From NCBI GenBank assembly GCA_963643205.1, contig CAVIJJ010000015.1, positions 1 to 45,390 on the forward strand: a stretch of 45,390 bases of DNA. The letters are read 5' to 3'. This stretch comes from Phil1 sp963643205 (GTDB taxonomy: Bacteria > Bacillota > Clostridia > Christensenellales > CAG-138). This document shows, in pieces, positions 24,411 through 32,356 of this stretch (position 1 is its first letter; every line of letters starts with the position of its first letter). The notes under the pieces were generated by a model. The model made no database searches, was not told the DNA's origin, and was given only the letters and a program-made list of their open reading frames with translations. The position numbers and the translations under genes are program-made.

Positions 24411-26129
24411 ATGAAGAGAATTGGGGCGATTATATTGGCGCTTACGATGGCGCTTGTCAGCGTGCCGGCTCTTGCCGAAAAGGCGGACCGGGAAATTGAA
24501 GGCAACCTTGCCGTTATAACAACCGCCGAGGAATTCGCGGCGGGTACGCTTGAAAACGTGGTTACCGACGAAACCATAGGCGATGGCGCGATAGTGCTTG
24601 CCGAGGGCGCGACCGAGGGCGTATACACGAGCGAGGTGCTCGGTACCGTTCCCTTTGAGTACATGGTAGCCTTCTGGGGCGCGGATACTCCCGACGGCAC
24701 TTCAATAGACGTTTCCGCCCGCGCCTATGTGGATATGAATAAAGAATGGACAGAGTGGCTCAGCTGGGGCACCTGGAGCAGCAGTATCAAGCGCTGCTCT
24801 GTTTCAGAGGATACCACCGCCGCCTATATGGATACCGATACGTTTACAATTCGCGGCAGCTCCGGCGAAACCGCCAGCAAGGTTCAGATAAAGGTTACAC
24901 TGCGCGCGAACGCGGACGGCGTATCCCCCACCGTAAGGCAGGTTGGCGTAACGTATAAGAATACGCTTGAAGGCCAGGAGATAACCCCGCTTTATTACGG
25001 CGAAGAGGTTGAACTGCCCGAAAAGGTTGTGCTCGATACCCCCGCTTATTCCCAGATGGTGCGTGAGCCCGGCATCGGCAGCGTAATGTGCAGCGCAACC
25101 ACAATCTGCGTTATGCTTAACGACCGCGGCGAGGATCTGCTCCCCGAGGAAATTGCCCTTATTGACTACGATTGCGACTACGACGGCTTCGGCAACTGGT
25201 CCTTCAGCGTTGGTGCCGCGGGCAGCATGGGCTACGAGGTATATCTTCAGTACGCCGATCTTAACATACTCCGTCAGGAGCTTGCGCACGGCTACAGCGT
25301 GGGTATAAACGTTAAGTATTCTTCCAGCCCCAACGGCCAGTATCCTTACCTTGAGGGCGGCGCTTCCAGCAGCACAGGCGGCCACCTTATAACCATAACC
25401 GGTTACGAAACTATAGACGGCGTTGAATATTTCTATTCAAGCGACTCCGCCGCCGGCAGCGACGCTTCTTGCGTAAAGTGCTATAAGGCCGATCAGCTTG
25501 ATGCCGCCTGGACCAAGAAGCTTGCATACATAATCCACGATAAGGAAGAAAACGTAAACTCCATCAACCCCAACCGCATCGCGGCGGAGCTTGTGAGCGC
25601 GGGCGAGGATGAATACACCCTTACCGTAAACGGCGAGGCGGTTCAGATAAACAAGAGCTTTGCCGCCGCCAAGTGGAACAAGGACGGCTGCGGCATAATC
25701 GCCTACTATCTTGAGGGTGAGGACGCGAGCACCGTTACGATGCCCGAAAAGGTAAAGACCACCACGGCCAACAACATATTCCGCTATACGTTAAAGGGCA
25801 ACGAGAACGGAAACATTACCATAAAGACCTCCTCCGTAATGGGCGGCCTTACCAAGCCCGCAACGCTGCACCTGTTCGTAATGACCAACAACGGCACTAC
25901 CTATACCGCAAGCCTTGAGCTGCAGCCCAACCCCGTTGAGGAAACCCCCGCTCCCACCGAGGAACCCACCGCTACCGAAGAGGTAACAACCACCGAGGAG
26001 CCCGTGGCTACCGAAGCCCCTGCCGAGGAAACCTCCGGCGGTATTACAACCGGAGCCCTGGTGGCGATAATCTGCGGCGTTGGTGCCGCGATAATCGGCG
26101 CGTTTGTCGCGCTTAGGAAAAAGAAATAA
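24411..26129 (+). CDS. Secreted, membrane-anchored C39-like cysteine peptidase
   Basis: 572-aa exported protein. Signal peptide 1-22 (cleavage expected after ALA), a beta-rich N-terminal domain (about 50-185), then a Peptidase_C39_2-like domain (about 210-385). The likely catalytic Cys is C227 in GSVMCSATTICVML and the His is H325 in TGGHLITITGY. Next are another beta domain (395-500), a Pro/Thr/Glu-rich spacer (about 505-540) and a C-terminal membrane helix with an RKKK stop. No LPxTG sorting motif is present. The start at 24411 follows AGGAGG. The substrate is unknown; a cell-surface peptidase or a peptide-processing enzyme is likely. Confidence 0.78.
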   Translation: MKRIGAIILALTMALVSVPALAEKADREIEGNLAVITTAEEFAAGTLENVVTDETIGDGAIVLAEGATEGVYTSEVLGTVPFEYMVAFWGADTPDGTSIDVSARAYVDMNKEWTEWLSWGTWSSSIKRCSVSEDTTAAYMDTDTFTIRGSSGETASKVQIKVTLRANADGVSPTVRQVGVTYKNTLEGQEITPLYYGEEVELPEKVVLDTPAYSQMVREPGIGSVMCSATTICVMLNDRGEDLLPEEIALIDYDCDYDGFGNWSFSVGAAGSMGYEVYLQYADLNILRQELAHGYSVGINVKYSSSPNGQYPYLEGGASSSTGGHLITITGYETIDGVEYFYSSDSAAGSDASCVKCYKADQLDAAWTKKLAYIIHDKEENVNSINPNRIAAELVSAGEDEYTLTVNGEAVQINKSFAAAKWNKDGCGIIAYYLEGEDASTVTMPEKVKTTTANNIFRYTLKGNENGNITIKTSSVMGGLTKPATLHLFVMTNNGTTYTASLELQPNPVEETPAPTEEPTATEEVTTTEEPVATEAPAEETSGGITTGALVAIICGVGAAIIGAFVALRKKK

Positions 26130-26159
26130 GCCTGAATAAATAAGGCAAAGTGAATCAAA

Positions 26160-26181
26160 GGGGCGACCGGCAGGCCGCCCC
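26160..26181 (+). terminator. Possible hairpin terminator after the C39-like gene
   Basis: GGGGCG (26160-26165) pairs with CGCCCC (26176-26181), and two inner C-G pairs extend it. There is no T-run, so this is a weak call. Confidence 0.35.
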
Positions 26182-26207
26182 ATACTTGTTAAACGGGAGA
26201 AACGCTT

Positions 26208-28367
26208 ATGACCGACGATATACTGAAAGGACTTAATGACGCTCAGCGGCAGGCCGTAACAACAACCGAGGGCTTTGTGCGCGTTATGGCGGGCGCGGGC
26301 AGCGGCAAAACCGGCGCGCTGGCGAAAAGGTTCGCCTATCTTGTGAACTGTGTCGGCATACTGCCGTCAAACATACTTTGCGTAACATTCACGAATAAGT
26401 CCGCGAACGAGATGCGCCGGCGCATACGCTCACTGACCGGCGATAACGATACCGGCTTTATAAGCACATTCCACGGCTTTTGCGTGTCCGTGCTTCAGGA
26501 GGAAAGCCACTTTGTGCAGTACCCGAAAAGCTTTCTTGTGCTGGACAATTCGGATATAGACTCGATGCTCGGCGTAATATACGAGGAGCGCGGCCTTACA
26601 CTTAGGGATATGACGTTCTCTAAGGCGCGGGACATGATAGAAATGGAAAAATGCGTGCACCGCCCGCAGTATTATCTGGACGTTATAGCCATGGACCTGG
26701 ACGTGCTTAAGGCCAAATACGACAAGGCCACCGAAGCGAAGGACATTATATTCTACGGCTATCTTTATCTTCAAAAGAAATGCTTCGGCCTTGACTACAA
26801 CGACCTTATAAAGTTCACGCTGTATATATTCTCAAAATCCGAGGAGATAAGGCTTAAATGGCAGCAGCGGCTTGAATATATTATGATAGACGAGTTTCAG
26901 GATATAGACCCGCTGCAGTACGAGCTTATGCAGGCATTGTGCGCCTATCACAAAAACCTTTTCATAGTGGGCGACCCGGACCAGACGATATACACCTGGC
27001 GCGGGGCAAACGTGAAATACCTGCTTGATTTTGACAAAAACTTCCCCGGCACGCAAACGATAATGATGATGCAAAACTATCGCTCCACGCCGGAGATTTT
27101 AAGCGCGGCGAACTCGCTTATAGATAAAAACACCATCCGCGTAAAAAAGAGTCTTGAGCCTACCCTGCCCCACGGCATAAGGCCCGTGTATACCCACAGC
27201 AAATCGGCCGCCGCCGAGGCGGAGGATATAGCCGCGCGCATGAGGCGGCTTCATGACGCTGGCGTTCCCTACGGGGACATGGCTGTGCTTTACCGCGCGC
27301 ATTATTCATCAAGATTGGTTGAGGAGGGGCTTATAAAGGCCGAAATACCATATACCATATACAGTGGCGTGCAGTTCTTTGACAGGCTGGAAATAAAGGA
27401 CGCGCTGAGCTACCTTAGAATGGTTGTGTATAAGGACGATCTTTCGTTTGAGCGGATAGTTAATACCCCCAGGCGAAACATAGGCGATAAGCGCATGCGC
27501 GCACTGAAGGAATACGCCGAGAAGAATTCATGCTCCCTTTACGAGGCGCTTAAAGCCTTGTCCGACGAGCAGCTTTTCATAAGCACCCACGCGAAGCGGT
27601 TCATAAAGCTGATAGAACATTTTTCATCAACTTATAAAAACATACCCGCAAGCGAAACGCTAAGCGCGATACTGAACGAAAGCGGCTATGAAGCCATGCT
27701 AAGAACCGAGGGCGCGCAGGAAAGGCTTGATAACCTGGCCGAGCTTAAACAGGCCGTGTATGAATACGAATCGGCCTGCGGCGAGGAGAACGCGGCGGAG
27801 GATTTTCTTTCGCACGCGGCGCTGCTTTCAAACCTTGACGCGGGCACAAAGAACGATGCCGTAAAGCTTATGACGGTTCATACCGCCAAGGGCCTTGAGT
27901 TTCCGTATGTGTTTATATGCTCCGCGTGTGAGGGCATTTTCCCATCTAAGCGCACAGCGAGCCTTGACGGCATGGAGGAGGAGCGGCGGCTTATGTTCGT
28001 TGCCATGACCCGCGCCGAAAAGGGACTTTTCATAAGCGATTCGGAGGGCAGGGGCATAGACGGATCGTATCGCTATCCGTCCCGTTTTGTGTTTGATATA
28101 GACAGGGAGTTTATTGACTACACGGCGGAGCTTAACGAAAGCCTTAAGGCGGAAGCCGAGCGGTATATATCCTCCGTTCAGATAAGATTGAGCGGAAACG
28201 CGCAGCCGCTGCGCTTTTCAATCGGCCAGCGAATACGCCACGATATAATGGGCGCGGGCGTTATAGAGGATATTGATCGCGAAAGAATGGCCTACGTTAT
28301 CCGCTTTGACTCCATACCTACCCCAAGAAAGATAAACTTCAGGGCAACAAGCCTGAGCGAGGAATAA
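26208..28367 (+). CDS. pcrA: UvrD/PcrA-type ATP-dependent DNA helicase
   Basis: 719-aa superfamily 1A helicase. Walker A AGAGSGKT at 28-35, motif Ia TFTNKSANEMRRR, Walker B DEFQDIDPLQ, motif III GDPDQTIYTWRGA, motif IV QNYRSTPEIL, motif V VHTAKGLEFPYVF and motif VI FVAMTRAEKGL are present in order. A C-terminal Tudor-like module (IGQRIRHDIMGAGVI) matches the RNA-polymerase-binding end of PcrA. It unwinds DNA in repair and clears transcription complexes. GGGAG precedes the ATG. Another UvrD-like role cannot be excluded because paralogues are common in Clostridia. Confidence 0.9.
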   Translation: MTDDILKGLNDAQRQAVTTTEGFVRVMAGAGSGKTGALAKRFAYLVNCVGILPSNILCVTFTNKSANEMRRRIRSLTGDNDTGFISTFHGFCVSVLQEESHFVQYPKSFLVLDNSDIDSMLGVIYEERGLTLRDMTFSKARDMIEMEKCVHRPQYYLDVIAMDLDVLKAKYDKATEAKDIIFYGYLYLQKKCFGLDYNDLIKFTLYIFSKSEEIRLKWQQRLEYIMIDEFQDIDPLQYELMQALCAYHKNLFIVGDPDQTIYTWRGANVKYLLDFDKNFPGTQTIMMMQNYRSTPEILSAANSLIDKNTIRVKKSLEPTLPHGIRPVYTHSKSAAAEAEDIAARMRRLHDAGVPYGDMAVLYRAHYSSRLVEEGLIKAEIPYTIYSGVQFFDRLEIKDALSYLRMVVYKDDLSFERIVNTPRRNIGDKRMRALKEYAEKNSCSLYEALKALSDEQLFISTHAKRFIKLIEHFSSTYKNIPASETLSAILNESGYEAMLRTEGAQERLDNLAELKQAVYEYESACGEENAAEDFLSHAALLSNLDAGTKNDAVKLMTVHTAKGLEFPYVFICSACEGIFPSKRTASLDGMEEERRLMFVAMTRAEKGLFISDSEGRGIDGSYRYPSRFVFDIDREFIDYTAELNESLKAEAERYISSVQIRLSGNAQPLRFSIGQRIRHDIMGAGVIEDIDRERMAYVIRFDSIPTPRKINFRATSLSEE

Positions 28368-28371
28368 AAAA

Positions 28372-28407
28372 CAGCGTGTCCCAAATTAAGGGCACGCTGA
28401 ATCTTTT
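28372..28407. terminator. Terminator between helicase and pantothenate kinase genes
   Basis: CAGCGTGTCCC (28372-28382) and GGGCACGCTG (28390-28399) pair with one bulged T, followed by TCTTTTTT. It serves pcrA and, less clearly, the convergent minus-strand operon. Confidence 0.75.
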
Positions 28408-28415
28408 TTGGAAAA

Positions 28416-29249
28416 TTAAATTTTAGCGTTGTTTACAAACGGCAGCGCCGCGCCTATGGCCGTGGCGAACGTGGCGTTTTCGGGAATGAAGAACTTAACG
28501 TCCGATATTTCCTCAACAACGCTCATAACCTTGGGGGCAAGGCTCATGTTGGCAAGGCTGCCCGTAAGTATAACGTCCTTTACGGTGTCGTTTCTCAGCG
28601 CGAATACGCTCAGCATACCTACGGTTTGGAAAACCATGTTCACAAGGCCGAAGGCAATGTCGCTCTTCTCCGTGCCGCTTGATATTTTGCCGAAGTTGGA
28701 CGCGGTTATGTGGGAAGGCAGCATGCCAACGTCGTTTGTGCATATATCCGATATCATAAGGTCAACCTTGTCAAGCCGACCCTTTTCGGCAAGCTGTGCC
28801 ATGGCGTCGTGATCATTTTCGTGGAACAGGTGGAACGAAAGCCCGGCAAGAGTACCCCCGCCAACGCCGCTGCCGCCTATATGCACGCACCCCAGCTTTC
28901 CCGCGCGCACGAACGCCGTGCCTGTGCCAAGGCTTACAACAAGCGCTTCCTCCTTGCCGCTTAAAGCAAGGCCGCCTTTGCCTATGGCTACGAACTCATC
29001 TATGCGCTCGGTATGGATTCCGTATATGTCGCCCTTTACAAGCGCCGCGCCAACGCCCGTTATAACAAAGCATGAAACATCGTTTAGCGATATGCCGCGC
29101 GTGCTTAAAAAGTTTCCTATGGCGCCGTAAAGAGAGGTAAGCCTGTCGGATGCCTCAACCCTAAGCGTACCTATATGCTGCCCGGATTCCTGGAAACCGG
29201 CAATCTTGGTGGTGGAGCCGCCTATGTCTATTCCCAGTACAACTCCCAT
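28416..29249 (-). CDS. coaW: Type II pantothenate kinase
   Basis: 277-aa ASKHA-fold kinase that phosphorylates pantothenate, the first step to coenzyme A. The phosphate-binding loop is GIDIGGSTTKI at residues 5-15; VSLGTGTAFV and the GGSGVGGGTLAGLS segment are typical of type II (CoaW/PanK-II) enzymes and differ from CoaA and CoaX. Type II enzymes are often poorly inhibited by CoA. The ATG lies one base from the stop of the ECF transporter gene, so the two are cotranscribed and probably translationally coupled. Confidence 0.92.
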   Translation of the reverse strand: MGVVLGIDIGGSTTKIAGFQESGQHIGTLRVEASDRLTSLYGAIGNFLSTRGISLNDVSCFVITGVGAALVKGDIYGIHTERIDEFVAIGKGGLALSGKEEALVVSLGTGTAFVRAGKLGCVHIGGSGVGGGTLAGLSFHLFHENDHDAMAQLAEKGRLDKVDLMISDICTNDVGMLPSHITASNFGKISSGTEKSDIAFGLVNMVFQTVGMLSVFALRNDTVKDVILTGSLANMSLAPKVMSVVEEISDVKFFIPENATFATAIGAALPFVNNAKI

Positions 29250-29250
29250 A

Positions 29251-29871
29251 TCAGTTCGCTCCGTTCATGTTCTGCTGCTTAAGCCACACGGGGGCGGCAA
29301 CCTTGTATACCAGCGGGGTTATTACGGCCGCGGCAACAAGCTCTATTACGCCGTTAAGGCTTATGAGGGTTGTGAATATGGTCTTGAAAAGCTCAAAGAA
29401 GGCGGCGTAGCTTTCAAACATTCCGCCGAATATGTACATGGCGCTAAGAACAAGCACCGTGTTCGTAAGCGTGCCGGCAACGGCCGCTATAAGCGCGCAA
29501 ATCCAGCTGTCTAAACTCTTGTTCTTGTTAAGCGCCTCAAAAACTATACCCGCCACAAGGCCCACAAGAATTCGGGGCAAAACGGATATAAGCGGATTTG
29601 TGAACATTACCCAAAGGGGATTGGTAAACGCGCGTATCATGCAGGTTAAGCCCCAAACAAGGCCTAAAAACGCGCCGTATTTCCAGCCGAGCAGGGTTGC
29701 GCCTATGGCAACGACTATGTGCAGGGTTGTTATTTCAACCACGCCGGCGGTGATATAGCCAGTATAGGGAACAACGGTCATAACGATTATGAGTGCGGAA
29801 AACATTGCGGCAAGAACAAAGTTGCGAAGATCCTTGCGCTTCATGGGTTTGATGGTTTTGGTCGTGTCCAT
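29251..29871 (-). CDS. ECF transporter S component, probably for pantothenate
   Basis: 206-aa membrane protein with about six hydrophobic segments, matching the ECF S-component fold. The charged N-terminal stretch (KTIKPMKRKDLRNF) and the ITTLHIVVAIGATLLGWKYGAFLGLVWG segment look like the PanT/ECF_trnsprt type. It binds the vitamin and needs the shared EcfA1A2T energising module, encoded elsewhere. The pantothenate assignment comes from the pantothenate kinase in the same operon. The ATG at 29871 follows GGAG with 8-nt spacing; a TTG at 29877 is too close to that site. Confidence 0.82.
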   Translation of the reverse strand: MDTTKTIKPMKRKDLRNFVLAAMFSALIIVMTVVPYTGYITAGVVEITTLHIVVAIGATLLGWKYGAFLGLVWGLTCMIRAFTNPLWVMFTNPLISVLPRILVGLVAGIVFEALNKNKSLDSWICALIAAVAGTLTNTVLVLSAMYIFGGMFESYAAFFELFKTIFTTLISLNGVIELVAAAVITPLVYKVAAPVWLKQQNMNGAN

Positions 29872-29935
29872 TGCCAAATCTCCTTTTCAGCAAATGATTT
29901 CTGTTAATGCTGGGAATCTGCCCAATAACACGGAG

Positions 29936-29964
29936 ATTATACTTTGAAATCAGAAAATAATCAA
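29936..29964 (-). promoter_or_regulatory. Promoter of the ECF-coaW operon
   Basis: Minus strand TTGATT (29964-29959), 17 bp, TATAAT (29941-29936), giving a leader of about 55 nt. No riboswitch fold is apparent in that leader. Confidence 0.78.
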
Positions 29965-30041
29965 GGGAATTGAAACCCGAACGAGTAAATTTTGTCCCAA
30001 AACGGGAATAAACTTCGGTACATGAGCGGCCAAATATTGTC

Positions 30042-30070
30042 TTTACATGTCAGGCAATTGCTAATATAAT
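30042..30070 (+). promoter_or_regulatory. Promoter of the VanW-family gene
   Basis: TTTACA (30042-30047), 17 bp, TATAAT (30065-30070), 43 nt before the start codon. Divergent from the ECF-coaW promoter. The stretch between them (29965-30041) has no other recognisable element. Confidence 0.8.
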
Positions 30071-30113
30071 GACTTTGTATGACTTTTAAGAACTGATATA
30101 GAGGTAACTGCTT

Positions 30114-31703
30114 ATGGAAAACAGCGTGGCTGAAAAGCCGGCTAAGAACAAAAAGAAAACGCTTACAATCGTCCTGCTGTCGCTGCTGGCGGCGGTGGTG
30201 GTGCTGGGCGGTGTGTTTGTCGCGCTTAAAATAAAGGCGGACAAAGAGGAAGAGGAAAGGCAGAGCCTGCTCAACTCCGGCGTGTTCTATACGGGCATAA
30301 CCGTAGGCGGCGTGGACGTAAGCGGCATGAGCATGGACCAGGCCAAGGAAGCCCTTAAAGAGGCCGAAGAGAAGCTGACCGAGGATGTGGGCTTTACCGT
30401 AACCGACGGCGAGCATACCTATACGATAGAGAAAAGCTTTTTTGACATATCCTACAATACCGAAGAAAAGCTGACCGAGGCCATGGCGGAGGGCCGCGAC
30501 GACTCGCTTACCCTTGAGGAGCTCAAAAACGGGCTTAGCGACATAGAAACAAACGGCCGCAGCTTTGATATTGATTATACCATTGCCACTCCGGACTTTA
30601 CGGAGTTCGCGGCGGGCATAGCGGCCGAAATAAACGTTGATCCCGTGGATGCCACGTTCAGCGTGAAGCAGCTTGAAATGAACGATGATACGGACGCGCT
30701 CAACGCCGTTAATATAGGCATTGCCGATGACGACACCGTAACCGACCTTAGGGATTTAAGGTTCGATTTTGTTGAGGGCGTGCCCGGAAGCGGCCTTAAC
30801 GAGCAGGCGCTTATAGACGAGCTTACTTCCCGCACCGAGGCGCGCGAGTTCGGCACCGTTGAATTCACAAGCGAAACCATAGAGCCTCAGGTTACCATAG
30901 CCACCATTAAGGAAACGCTGGTTCTGCGCTCAAAGGCTTACACAAGCTATGCCAAGGGCCATTACGGCCGCGCCACCCGCGTGCACAATATGACCAAGGC
31001 CTGCGGCCTTATGTACGGCACCGTTCTTCAGCCGGGCGATGTTTTTTCCTGCAATACCCTTCTTGGCGACAGGTATGAAAAATACGGCTGGCAGCTTGCC
31101 CCCGCGGTTATAGAGGGCGGCGCGAGCACGGAGGATCAGCCGGGCGGCGGCGTTTGCCAGGTAAGTACAACGGTTTATAACGCCGTGCTTATGGGAGATT
31201 ACGAAATTGTGTACCGCCAGGCCCACTCAAGCAGGTTAAGCTACGTTCCCGGCGGACTGGACGCGACCATAAATACCGGCACCATAGACTTTAAGTGGAG
31301 CAACAATACCACTTCACCCATTTATGTGTTCACCTGGATAGATACCGAGCAGAAGCGTATATGGTGCGAAATATACGGCGAGCCCTTCGGTGCTGACGCG
31401 GGCTTTGACGAAATAGAGCTTATAAGCGAAAGACTGCCGGACATAGAGCCCACCGCCGATGAATACATAACCTATTCCGGCCTTGTTGAGCCCTACTGGA
31501 TGCTTAAAAACGAAGCTAAGACCGGATACGTATACGATACTTATAAGTCCTATAAGCTAAACGGCGAGGAAGTAAAGCGCGAGAAGATAGCCAATACCGT
31601 TTATCGCATGCACCCCAGGCGCTACTATGTGTGGCCCGGCTACATTGCGGGCACCCCGCTGCAGGCCGAGTATCAGCTGCCCCTGCCGGAAAAGAACAAC
31701 TGA
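30114..31703 (+). CDS. VanW family protein with peptidoglycan-binding domain
   Basis: 529-aa protein anchored by one N-terminal membrane helix (about 16-38), preceded by a basic stretch. Residues about 60-250 look like one or two PG_binding_4 modules (GVDVSGMSMDQAKEAL is their usual start), and the VanW domain follows (about 280-420, with GDVFSCNTLLG, PGGGVCQVSTTVYNAVL and HSSRLSYVPGG). VanW is an accessory protein of some glycopeptide-resistance clusters, but its biochemical role is not known and similar proteins are common in Clostridia. No van resistance genes are adjacent. It stands alone, directly upstream of the dcw cluster, and ends at a strong terminator. Confidence 0.9.
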   Translation: MENSVAEKPAKNKKKTLTIVLLSLLAAVVVLGGVFVALKIKADKEEEERQSLLNSGVFYTGITVGGVDVSGMSMDQAKEALKEAEEKLTEDVGFTVTDGEHTYTIEKSFFDISYNTEEKLTEAMAEGRDDSLTLEELKNGLSDIETNGRSFDIDYTIATPDFTEFAAGIAAEINVDPVDATFSVKQLEMNDDTDALNAVNIGIADDDTVTDLRDLRFDFVEGVPGSGLNEQALIDELTSRTEAREFGTVEFTSETIEPQVTIATIKETLVLRSKAYTSYAKGHYGRATRVHNMTKACGLMYGTVLQPGDVFSCNTLLGDRYEKYGWQLAPAVIEGGASTEDQPGGGVCQVSTTVYNAVLMGDYEIVYRQAHSSRLSYVPGGLDATINTGTIDFKWSNNTTSPIYVFTWIDTEQKRIWCEIYGEPFGADAGFDEIELISERLPDIEPTADEYITYSGLVEPYWMLKNEAKTGYVYDTYKSYKLNGEEVKREKIANTVYRMHPRRYYVWPGYIAGTPLQAEYQLPLPEKNN

Positions 31704-31723
31704 TCGAATAACAAACCCATTTT

Positions 31724-31755
31724 CCCCTGCCAAAAAACGGCGGGGGATTTTTTTA
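31724..31755 (+). terminator. Terminator after the VanW-family gene
   Basis: CCCCTGCC (31724-31731) pairs with GGCGGGGG (31739-31746), followed by ATTTTTTT. It isolates the dcw cluster from upstream transcription. Confidence 0.88.
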
Positions 31756-31802
31756 TACAAAATTAGGCATGTTTTCGCAAAAAATATCAGTTTTTAGCAT
31801 AA

Positions 31803-31831
31803 AAGTGGTGACAAATGTCACGAAGTGGTGA
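31803..31831 (+). promoter_or_regulatory. MraZ-type operator repeats
   Basis: AAGTGGTGA occurs at 31803-31811 and 31823-31831, exactly 20 bp apart. MraZ represses its own operon by binding GTGG-containing direct repeats near the promoter. The position between them (31813) holds a degenerate copy, so the array may be three units at a 10-bp pitch. A further GTGGAG lies at 31855-31860. An inverted repeat GTGAC-AAAT-GTCAC (31808-31821) overlaps the array. Confidence 0.65.
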
Positions 31832-31837
31832 TATAAT
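31808..31837 (+). promoter_or_regulatory. mraZ: dcw cluster (mraZ) promoter
   Basis: TATAAT at 31832-31837 with GTGACA at 31808-31813 (18-bp spacer) or TGACAA (17 bp). It is embedded in the MraZ-type repeats, so repressor and polymerase would compete. Initiation is expected near 31844. Confidence 0.7.
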
Positions 31838-31845
31838 CAGACTAC

Positions 31846-31880
31846 ATAAATGGGGTGGAGGGGCATCTATACCCATTTAT
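31846..31880 (+). promoter_or_regulatory. 5' hairpin of the mraZ transcript
   Basis: ATAAATGGG (31846-31854) is the exact complement of CCCATTTAT (31872-31880), with a 17-nt loop. It starts at the predicted 5' end of the mRNA and ends 9 nt before the ribosome binding site (CGGAGG), so it may protect the transcript end or bind a regulator. Confidence 0.55.
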
Positions 31881-31903
31881 AGAAAATCCGGAGGCTGTAA
31901 CGA

Positions 31904-32356
31904 GTGCTGATTGGCTGCTTCGAACATAATATGGACAGCAAGGGCAGGATAATAATTCCCGCCAAATGGCGCTTGGATCTTGGGGCGCGGATAATCGTAA
32001 CCTGCGGCTTTGCGCGTAAGGGCGAATATCAGTGCCTTATGGGTATGTCCGAAGAAAGATGGATGGCCTTCGTAAACGCCCTTCAAAACGTGTCGCTTGC
32101 GGATGTGGTTGTTCAGAAGGCGATAAGAAAGGTTTCGGCATACGCGTGCGAGTGCGAGCTTGATAAGCAGGGCCGCGTGCTGATATCCCCAAAGCTTAGG
32201 GAAATGGCATTGCTCGATGGGGACATAATGCTTGCCGGCGCCAATAACCGCATAGAAATCTGGAACCGCGACAAGTGGAACGCGGAGATGGACGACGAAA
32301 CCGGCTTTGATGACGAAACGCTGCTTGCGCTTACAAGGATACAGAACGGTATATGA
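31904..32356 (+). CDS. mraZ: Transcriptional regulator MraZ
   Basis: 150-aa AbrB-fold DNA-binding protein with two MraZ half-domains carrying the DxxxR signatures (DSKGRIIIPAKWR and DKQGRVLISPKLR). It controls the dcw cluster by binding repeats near its promoter, and such repeats are present at 31803-31831. The start is GTG, preceded by CCGGAGG. The stop overlaps rsmH by 4 nt, so the two are translationally coupled. The C-terminal tail is acidic, as is usual. Confidence 0.95.
   Translation: MLIGCFEHNMDSKGRIIIPAKWRLDLGARIIVTCGFARKGEYQCLMGMSEERWMAFVNALQNVSLADVVVQKAIRKVSAYACECELDKQGRVLISPKLREMALLDGDIMLAGANNRIEIWNRDKWNAEMDDETGFDDETLLALTRIQNGI

Noticed and set aside
29880..29935. Riboswitch in the ECF-coaW leader
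   Set aside because: The leader is only about 55 nt and has no conserved riboswitch core or convincing terminator.
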